The notes below the pieces were generated by a model that saw nothing but the letters and a program-made list of their open reading frames with translations, had not been told where the DNA came from and did no database searches. A stretch of 5,888 nt of DNA. Source: Desulfobacteraceae bacterium (GTDB lineage: Bacteria > Desulfobacterota > DSM-4660 > Desulfatiglandales > B25-G16). Positions 1-4,549 of this stretch are shown here, piece by piece. Numbering within the stretch: position 1 is the stretch's first letter; every line of letters begins with the position of its first letter. The stretch is taken from contig JAUWZC010000141.1 of assembly GCA_030615565.1 (NCBI GenBank), forward strand, positions 1 through 5,888, read 5' to 3'. Position numbers and translations under genes: made by a program.

Positions 1-230
1 GCCTTGTTAAGTGAATCCATGTCATCATGGGGCATATTGCTAAGTATGTTGAATATCTTATCCTTTATTCCCGTCTCTGTTATGAAGCTCAAATAGCTGT
101 CAGTGGTCACGGCAAATCCGGGTGGGACGCCAATGCCGGCCTTGATCAACTCTCCTAAGCTGGCATTTTTGCCCCCTACTAATGGAAGTGAACTCTTGTC
201 CAGGCCTTCAAAATTCAGGATGTAGTCCAT
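1..230 (-). CDS. PEP synthase-type ATP-grasp subunit (phenylphosphate synthase beta/PpsB-like), N-terminus only
   Basis: This is the first 76 or so residues of a pyruvate phosphate dikinase/PEP synthase N-terminal (ATP-grasp) domain; the rest lies left of base 1. The signature is VGGKNASLGELIKAG at about residues 18-32, followed by VPPGFAVTTDSY. In the PPDK family the lysine of GGK contacts ATP phosphates. I chose the ATG at 230 because GGAGGA lies just before it and the protein then opens MDYILNFEGL like other family members; an in-frame ATG at 242 has no good ribosome binding site. It lies downstream of a catalytic-histidine subunit on the same strand, so the pair splits what is one chain in classical PEP synthase. 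The inferred role is ATP-dependent phosphorylation of that histidine in the cytoplasm. The family call is firm; assignment to phenylphosphate synthase rests on the neighbour. An uncoupled PEP synthase or another phosphotransferase remains possible. Confidence 0.85.
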   Translation of the reverse strand, partial: MDYILNFEGLDKSSLPLVGGKNASLGELIKAGIGVPPGFAVTTDSYLSFITETGIKDKIFNILSNMPHDDMDSLNK

Positions 231-242
231 CCATTCCTCCAT

Positions 243-338
243 CTAACCACGGAGCTTCGCTCCGGTCGGAGTATTGGAGTGATGATTTTTAGTCTCGCGT
301 CCAATACTCCGTTACCCCCAAACTCCATTCCCTATATA
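243..338. repeat. Intergenic hairpins and degenerate 8-bp repeats between the two synthase-like genes
   Basis: Three structures are directly visible. A small hairpin, CGGAGC-TTC-GCTCCG, lies at about 250-264. A perfect 12-bp inverted repeat has arms CGGAGTATTGGA (267-278) and TCCAATACTCCG (300-311) around a 21-nt loop. From 301 to 332 the sequence divides into four related octamers: CCAATACT, CCGTTACC, CCCAAACT and CCATTCCC. Neither hairpin has a T-run after it in the direction of transcription (minus), so it does not look like an intrinsic terminator. It could be a dispersed REP-like element, an mRNA processing or stabilising hairpin, or an element that sets the expression ratio of the two subunits. 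Confidence 0.75.
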
Positions 339-2195
339 TTAAGCTCTCTTAATAATGGTAACCACACCCGTTTCGCCGTCAACCTTGATAATGTCCCCGG
401 TCTTGATAATTGAGGTGGCAACGCCGGTGCCGGTAACTGACGGGACACCATATTCCCTGCACACAATGGCCGCATGACTGGTGAGCCCGCCGATGTCAGT
501 GACCGCAGCCTTGATCTTGGTAAACACCGGGGCCCATGAAGGATTGGTGGTGGGACAAATCATGATTTCTCCTTCTTTGAGGTCCACAATCTCCTTGAGG
601 CGCTTGAGAACCCGGGCCGGGCCTTCAACAACGCCTGCCGAAGAAGCAAAACCCTTGATCTCAGACACATCCTCAAGGCTGACCTCCCCCATGCTTTTGA
701 GCCATTCCTTGACTTTATCGGTGGTGACACCCCACAACATGATGGTGAAGGGCTCTGCCACCTCTTCTGGGGGAACGCCAAGGGCGGAGATCGGGTTCCA
801 CTCACTTGCCGCCTTAAGGATCTTCCTTCGCTTGTCAACCTTGGCCTTGTAATAGTCGCCCCTTACAGGTATATCCACCCCCAAGGCCCAACCAGTTGCC
901 ACTTCGGTGAGAAGCTCTGGTATCTCGTAGCGGTTGAACATAAATATATCATCCACTTCATTAATCATGCCGTTATCAACCAGGAGGCTGCCGAACTCCC
1001 TTATCTTGGAAAACCATATGGTGTGGAACCAATGTTCTACCCAGAAGAGATGGTCCTCAGCATACCTGTAAATGGTTCTGACTGTGTTATAGGCCCCATT
1101 AAATGATTCCCTGTCTTCATCAGTCTTGATCAGCTCACGGTATTTGGCAACAGTTGCATCTCTTTCCTTATCAACCTCATCCAAAGACCGCTCGATCGTC
1201 TCTCCCTTTCCCAGCCGTTCTACATAGCTCTTGATATAGCTGTAAGGAATGTCCAAGCTGTTGATCCAGCTTCCCTCATAATGGAACCAGCCGCTACCGC
1301 ATGATACATAGAACCACGGGTCCTTGGCCTTATCAAATGCCTCAAGCCACTTCTTCCCGTCCTCTGTCTTTTCAAGCTCTGCTATCTTCTGATCCGCCGT
1401 CATCTCGTTCTTAAGAATATCTGCCATACCACTTAAAGAGGTGCCTAATCTGGACAACTGGCAGAGTTCTTCTTCAGGACGGAACATGGACACATAGGCA
1501 CCGGCCACCATCTTACCAATGGAGCTCTCGCTAATCCCTGGAAAGAGCTTCCTGCAAACGTCACCAAACATGAGGTAGGCAAGGTAGGTCAGGTTCAGCA
1601 TCTCGAAGTGGTATTGCCAACCCTTAAACACCTGATTTACTAGTGTATTAAAGGCCTCGAGAATATCATAGGATACGTAACATCCAGTTGGTGCGGGCAA
1701 GACCTGGTCTTCTGGAACGAATTTCGGCAGCTCTTTTGGCACCTCAACTGCTTCCATCTCTTTACCAAGGGCCTTGAATTTGGTCAGCCACTTGTCCCAT
1801 AACTCATCATAATGTTCAAATACATAAAACACTCTCTTCTCAAATCGCTGGGCCTTTTCGCCTATTACCTCATCCGGCGGAGGCGCAATGGCGCAGATGT
1901 ACATGTATGGCCCGACCATTCTCTGGGCTATCCCCTGGGCTGGTGGGATGCAAAATACCCTGGTGGTGTATTGCGAAAGAGAAATTTGCCATGCCTCCTG
2001 AAAAATCAGGTCCAATGGTGGCATGGGCTCCGGAGCATGTATCTTGTCATGGTACCAAAACTGATTGCTTTCCCATTCCCCCCTCTCTTTGGAGAACAGA
2101 TAATGTGATGGGTACATCTCTTCCCAGCCTTCAAGCTCCGAAGGAATCTGAAACTCATGAGGATCCGGAAATCTTGCTGCTTTTTCTTCTGCCAT
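339..2195 (-). CDS. PEP-utilising phosphohistidine subunit, phenylphosphate synthase alpha (PpsA)-like
   Basis: A 618-residue cytoplasmic phosphotransferase subunit. The C-terminus (about 525-618) is a PEP-utiliser mobile (swivelling) domain with GGLTSHAAIVCREYGVPSV; His574 in TSHA is the expected phosphoryl carrier. There is no ATP-grasp domain at the N-terminus and no PEP/pyruvate TIM barrel after the mobile domain. Instead the first 500 or so residues form an aromatic-rich region (GWEEMYPSHY, QFWYHD, WQYHFEMLNL) like that of phenylphosphate synthase alpha, thought to serve acceptor binding. Known chemistry of that enzyme: phenol + ATP gives phenylphosphate + AMP + Pi. Length fits the 70-kDa Thauera subunit. 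I chose the ATG at 2195 because AAAGGGAGGG lies 4-5 nt upstream; an ATG at 2243 adds 16 unlikely residues and has no such site. The ATP-grasp partner follows 108 bp downstream. The PEP-utiliser call is firm; phenol as substrate is inferred, and another hydroxylated acceptor is possible. Confidence 0.85.
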   Translation of the reverse strand: MAEEKAARFPDPHEFQIPSELEGWEEMYPSHYLFSKERGEWESNQFWYHDKIHAPEPMPPLDLIFQEAWQISLSQYTTRVFCIPPAQGIAQRMVGPYMYICAIAPPPDEVIGEKAQRFEKRVFYVFEHYDELWDKWLTKFKALGKEMEAVEVPKELPKFVPEDQVLPAPTGCYVSYDILEAFNTLVNQVFKGWQYHFEMLNLTYLAYLMFGDVCRKLFPGISESSIGKMVAGAYVSMFRPEEELCQLSRLGTSLSGMADILKNEMTADQKIAELEKTEDGKKWLEAFDKAKDPWFYVSCGSGWFHYEGSWINSLDIPYSYIKSYVERLGKGETIERSLDEVDKERDATVAKYRELIKTDEDRESFNGAYNTVRTIYRYAEDHLFWVEHWFHTIWFSKIREFGSLLVDNGMINEVDDIFMFNRYEIPELLTEVATGWALGVDIPVRGDYYKAKVDKRRKILKAASEWNPISALGVPPEEVAEPFTIMLWGVTTDKVKEWLKSMGEVSLEDVSEIKGFASSAGVVEGPARVLKRLKEIVDLKEGEIMICPTTNPSWAPVFTKIKAAVTDIGGLTSHAAIVCREYGVPSVTGTGVATSIIKTGDIIKVDGETGVVTIIKRA

Positions 2196-2259
2196 TTTTA
2201 TCCCTCCCTTTAAATTGTTTAAAAAATGATTGAAACAACCCAAAAAGCCTTAAGCGATA

Positions 2260-2286
2260 AATATACTTAAAAAATATTTAATGCAA
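2260..2286 (-). promoter_or_regulatory. Possible weak sigma-70 promoter for the phosphohistidine subunit
   Basis: On the minus strand TTGCAT (2286-2281) is followed after 15 bp by TATATT (2265-2260), in an AT-rich stretch 65 bp upstream of the ATG at 2195. The spacer is shorter than usual; a 17-bp spacer would give only TATTTA. The gene could instead be read from upstream together with the 50-residue ORF and the RadC-like gene. Confidence 0.25.
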
Positions 2287-2360
2287 CAGAGAAAATAAAA
2301 TTAGAGTGTTGATGCTTTTCAGTGACCCATTTTGACAGGACAATCGCCCCCCAAACATCT

Positions 2361-2513
2361 TTATTTTCCTACAACTTCAATAATGCCTGCGGTGGCATCA
2401 ACTCCTACATAATCCCCTATTTTTATCAGATCAAATACATTCTTCTCCGGCCGATCCACTGTGGGGATCTCGGTAGCGATAAACATTATCTTTTCTTCAT
2501 CAGTAAGCAACAT
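2361..2513 (-). CDS. Small 50-residue protein resembling the end of a swivelling domain
   Basis: The 50-residue ORF starts at ATG 2513 after AAAGGAG with 7-nt spacing, the clearest ribosome binding site in the window, and an in-frame TAG just upstream shows it is not the tail of a longer frame. The sequence runs MLLTDEEKIMFIATEIPTVD near the start and IKIGDYVGVDATAGIIEVV near the end. The second part aligns with the last strands of the mobile domain in the neighbouring phosphohistidine subunit (IKTGDIIKVDGETGVVTII), and EIPTV matches GVPSV of the same domain. No TSHA histidine is present. The C-terminal part of a DUF126/aconitase-X swivelling domain could look similar. It lies 67 bp after the RadC-like gene and 165 bp before the 618-residue gene on the same strand. 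Function unknown: it may be a real small protein or a decayed domain remnant. Confidence 0.55.
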   Translation of the reverse strand: MLLTDEEKIMFIATEIPTVDRPEKNVFDLIKIGDYVGVDATAGIIEVVGK

Positions 2514-2580
2514 GCTAACACTCCTTTCCTAATATTCATTGGCATGACTAGCTACGCATTTGATAAAAATTCGATTTTTC

Positions 2581-3078
2581 CTAAAAGATTTCTACCCCAG
2601 CTATGAAACCTTGTCCAAATTCCGACATTATCTCTGCTGCAATGGTCAGGCCTTTCTTGAGATAATGCTCTTTGATACCCGGAACAGCATAGGCATAGAA
2701 GAGAACATTTCGGGTATCTTCTCTTACCCTTGTTTTTTCATCAGCTCCCTGGCAAAGAACGCAGACAATCTCCTCTTTCAACTGCCTCTTGGCAATCTCA
2801 GTGGCTGCACGTAGTTGGGCAATCTTGGCAGTCCTCAACCCCTTAATATTTTCCAGGTCCTTTTTGTCGGCATTCAGCAATCCCCTGAAACCTCCAAAGT
2901 GTTTGAGCAGCTCTCTTGCTAATGTGACCGCATCTTTTCCTTCAATCCCTGTGCGAAGAAGTATGGCCACCAATCCTGCATCCGATACATATTCTGGGCC
3001 CTTGTCTAACAAGAGTCCTCGGGGTCGCTCTGATTTAGGCCAACTCTTTATTCCATGTTTGGTATTAGCTCTGCCCAT
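2581..3078 (-). CDS. RadC-like (UPF0758) N-terminal domain with a non-RadC C-terminus
   Basis: Residues 10-104 of this 165-residue ORF match the RadC/UPF0758 N-terminal region: IKSWPKSERPR, then GLLLDKGPEYVSDAGLVAIL, LLRTGIEGKDAVTLARELL, FGGFRGLLNA, and a helix-hairpin-helix-like IKGLRTAKIAQLRAA. Full RadC proteins are about 220-230 residues and continue into a JAB/MPN metalloprotease-like domain with an HxHPSG motif. That domain is absent here: after KEEI (nt about 2766) the protein becomes VCVLCQGADEKTRVREDT and ends in AEIMSEFGQGFIAGVEIF. I read the other two minus-strand frames just past 2766; they meet stops quickly, so a single frameshift does not restore the domain. The tail has ordinary-looking codon use. 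It faintly resembles the region after the first membrane segment of sensor proteins (KKGLTIAAEI), but this is speculative. The start codon has only a weak AGGA about 10 nt upstream. The biological role of RadC is unsettled; this copy is probably truncated or chimeric. Confidence 0.65.
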   Translation of the reverse strand: MGRANTKHGIKSWPKSERPRGLLLDKGPEYVSDAGLVAILLRTGIEGKDAVTLARELLKHFGGFRGLLNADKKDLENIKGLRTAKIAQLRAATEIAKRQLKEEIVCVLCQGADEKTRVREDTRNVLFYAYAVPGIKEHYLKKGLTIAAEIMSEFGQGFIAGVEIF

Positions 3079-3181
3079 CTAGAAAAAATCCTATAACCTT
3101 TTATACCCAAAGATGTAAACAGTTTCTTGTAATAAATAATTATACGCCAATTAGTTTTTGTAGAGAGAAGAAATTATTATG

Positions 3182-4096
3182 TTATTGGGAAAAAATTCGA
3201 ATGCCAATTGAAATGAAGTTTGAGGAAGACTGGGATGATCTTTTTGATATAAAGATAGGGCCTTTTGGAGAGTATACTCCTTTACAAACTCTATGATTAC
3301 TGGTTCTATGAGAAATAGCTTTTTTTTCGGCTATCGTATTTTCAATTTTTCTCAAAAGTCTTTTGGCCCAGTCTCTGAAGTATTTTTCATCAGACTGCGA
3401 GGCTTTTTCCAACAGGACCTTTGCTTCTTTTTTATTTCCCTTTAATTCCAAGAGTAATTCAGCAAGGTATATTTTCCCTTCGGCTTTTTCATTGAAATAC
3501 CGGGTTTTTTGGTACTCCCGGTAAAATTTGAGGGCCTTCTTCTTGTCTTTGTATGGCCAGGGGACAACAGCCCAGAACCGGCCGAGTGACAGAATGGGAC
3601 CGGCCTCGTTATACATCTTATCCAATTCATAGGCCTTCTCTAAACTACTCTGGGTTTTGCCCTTAAGACCCTCTGCTAAGGCAGTAAGTATACTCACACC
3701 GTCGGAATAAATCCCCACATTCAGGCCATAATAATAATGCCCATCAGGCTTATCAGGCTCCTGCTCAATAGCCTTTAGTGCATATTTCATGCCTTCTTTG
3801 CCATACTTTGCACAGATTTTCTTCCACCCTTCAATGGCCTGTCTCTTTGCCTCCTCCCCATATTCCCTATATGCCCTTGCACACTTCCAGTTGGCTTCGT
3901 AATCATTAGGGCTTTCCTCCAAGGCCTTTAGGAATAAATCAATGGATTGTTTGTAGTTTTCTATTCCACCCTTTTCATATAGCCCATCGCCTTTAGACAG
4001 GTAATCCTCGGCCATGAGACTTAGAGGGTGGATAAAGACAAGGACAGAAAATAGACCAAACCATAATAAAAACCTTTTCACGTTTACACCTTTCAT
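3182..4096 (-). CDS. Exported TPR protein, TAtT (TRAP-associated) family-like
   Basis: A 304-residue protein with a Sec signal peptide: KR at 7-8, a hydrophobic stretch to about 28, and likely cleavage after SLMA (residue 29). No lipobox cysteine is seen, so a periplasmic location is inferred. The mature part carries TPR-like helices: SIDLFLKALEESPNDYEANW, YALKAIEQEPDKPDGHYYYG, SLEKAYELDKMYNEAGPILS, and a late pair around KIYLAELLLELKGNKKEAK. The arrangement, including the GLNVGIYSDG segment and LGRFWAVVPWPYKDKKKAL, resembles the TAtT component family linked to TRAP transporters; no TRAP permease genes are visible here. An internal GTG at 4081, preceded by AAGGTG, gives a more typical signal peptide (MKRFLLWFG) and may be the true start. 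From about residue 260 the chain turns into a Ser/Ile/Arg-rich tail just after a run of eight A, suggesting a lost stop or frameshift. Confidence 0.8.
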   Translation of the reverse strand: MKGVNVKRFLLWFGLFSVLVFIHPLSLMAEDYLSKGDGLYEKGGIENYKQSIDLFLKALEESPNDYEANWKCARAYREYGEEAKRQAIEGWKKICAKYGKEGMKYALKAIEQEPDKPDGHYYYGLNVGIYSDGVSILTALAEGLKGKTQSSLEKAYELDKMYNEAGPILSLGRFWAVVPWPYKDKKKALKFYREYQKTRYFNEKAEGKIYLAELLLELKGNKKEAKVLLEKASQSDEKYFRDWAKRLLRKIENTIAEKKAISHRTSNHRVCKGVYSPKGPIFISKRSSQSSSNFISIGIRIFSQ

Positions 4097-4147
4097 TCGT
4101 TAGTGTCCATCCAGAAGGAGTAAGTAATGAGAGCCCGCTTTTTAAGG

Positions 4148-4250
4148 GAGTATATGGAAATTAGGCTTATGTGTCAATTATGATCATTCAAATGATGTCT
4201 TGGCCAAATCTCTATTAATCCTAGAAAATGAGAGTGGTGAGTATATGGAA
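4148..4250 (+). repeat. 12-bp direct repeat GAGTATATGGAA, two copies
   Basis: GAGTATATGGAA occurs at 4148-4159 and again at 4239-4250. The first copy overlaps the -10 region of the TPR-gene promoter. The second would give an identical TATACT on the minus strand but lacks a good -35 (TAGGAC at 4268-4263). It could be a duplicated promoter element, a pair of regulator-binding sites, or chance in AT-rich DNA. Confidence 0.4.
4149..4177 (-). promoter_or_regulatory. Strong sigma-70-type promoter of the TPR gene
   Basis: On the minus strand a perfect TTGACA (4177-4172) is followed after exactly 17 bp by TATACT (4154-4149). Transcription would begin around 4142, giving a leader of about 45 nt before the ATG at 4096. 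This is the best promoter match in the window. Its -10 region lies in a 12-bp sequence repeated 91 bp further upstream. Confidence 0.65.
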
Positions 4251-4302
4251 TGATTTACCTTGGTCCTATAATGTTTTTGAGGTAGGAAAAGTATACACTT
4301 CA

Positions 4303-4360
4303 ATCACCGGGGCGTAGGCCCCTACGGGCCCTTGTTCGGGGAGCCGTTGCCCCATCATCC
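4303..4360. repeat. GC-rich palindromic island (REP-like)
   Basis: A GC-rich block of about 55 bp sits in otherwise AT-rich intergenic DNA. It contains the perfect inverted repeat CGTAGG-CC-CCTACG (4313-4326), an overlapping alternative stem GGGGC (4309-4313) with GCCCC (4318-4322), and an outer GGGGC (4309-4313) with GCCCC (4349-4353). GGGCCC at 4326-4331 is also palindromic. It lies upstream of both flanking genes, so it is not a terminator for either. The form suggests a dispersed palindromic repeat, which cannot be confirmed from one copy. Confidence 0.5.
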
Positions 4361-4402
4361 TGGGCTAATCCAAGAACCGCATATTTTGTGGTCAATTTTC
4401 TC

Positions 4403-4431
4403 TTGAAACACAAGGTCATTTCGACTATACT
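4403..4431 (+). promoter_or_regulatory. Sigma-70-type promoter of the acyltransferase gene
   Basis: TTGAAA (4403-4408) and TATACT (4426-4431) are separated by exactly 17 bp, and each hexamer differs from consensus at one position. The predicted start is around 4438, giving an AT-rich leader of about 110 nt before the ATG at 4550. No terminator or riboswitch-like fold is evident in that leader. Confidence 0.5.
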
Positions 4432-4549
4432 TTTTTCCCACAAAGGGAATTCTATAAATTAAAACTTCTTTTTCAGCACGATTTCTAAATCATCTTCTAC
4501 CATTTTCGATGTTGTTTAAGTCAGATTATTTATAACTTTTTGTTTAGAT

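Larger units (their letters stand above)
4097..4549. other. Divergent intergenic region, no convincing gene
   Basis: This 453-bp stretch separates the minus-strand TPR gene from the plus-strand acyltransferase gene. It holds one promoter for each gene, the 12-bp direct repeat and a GC-rich palindromic island. Only very short ORFs are present: 18 codons from 4127, with a good GGAG site but antisense to the TPR leader, and 29 codons from 4228, with no ribosome binding site. I could not support a gene for either. Confidence 0.7.

Noticed and set aside
249..311. Intrinsic terminator after the phosphohistidine subunit gene
   Set aside because: The stems are good, but no T-run follows on the minus strand, and the next gene begins almost immediately.
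481..852. Plus-strand open frame of 123 codons
   Set aside because: It lies antisense within the well-supported phosphohistidine subunit gene and its translation shows no recognisable domain.
1812..2233. Two overlapping plus-strand open frames
   Set aside because: Both are antisense to the 5' part of the phosphohistidine subunit gene, which has family motifs and a good ribosome binding site.
2322..3082. Three plus-strand open frames of 84-97 codons
   Set aside because: They are antisense to the 50-residue ORF and the RadC-like gene. The RadC-like motifs on the minus strand are clear, and no plus-strand ribosome binding sites stand out.
3139..3144. TATAAT on the minus strand upstream of the RadC-like gene as a promoter
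   Set aside because: No acceptable -35 hexamer lies 16-18 bp upstream, and such hexamers are expected by chance in AT-rich spacer.
4127..4183. 18-codon plus-strand ORF preceded by AAGGAG
   Set aside because: The ribosome binding site is good, but the peptide is very short, lies antisense to the TPR leader and promoter, and has no recognisable features.
4228..4317. 29-codon plus-strand ORF ending in the GC-rich island
   Set aside because: There is no ribosome binding site and no recognisable sequence.
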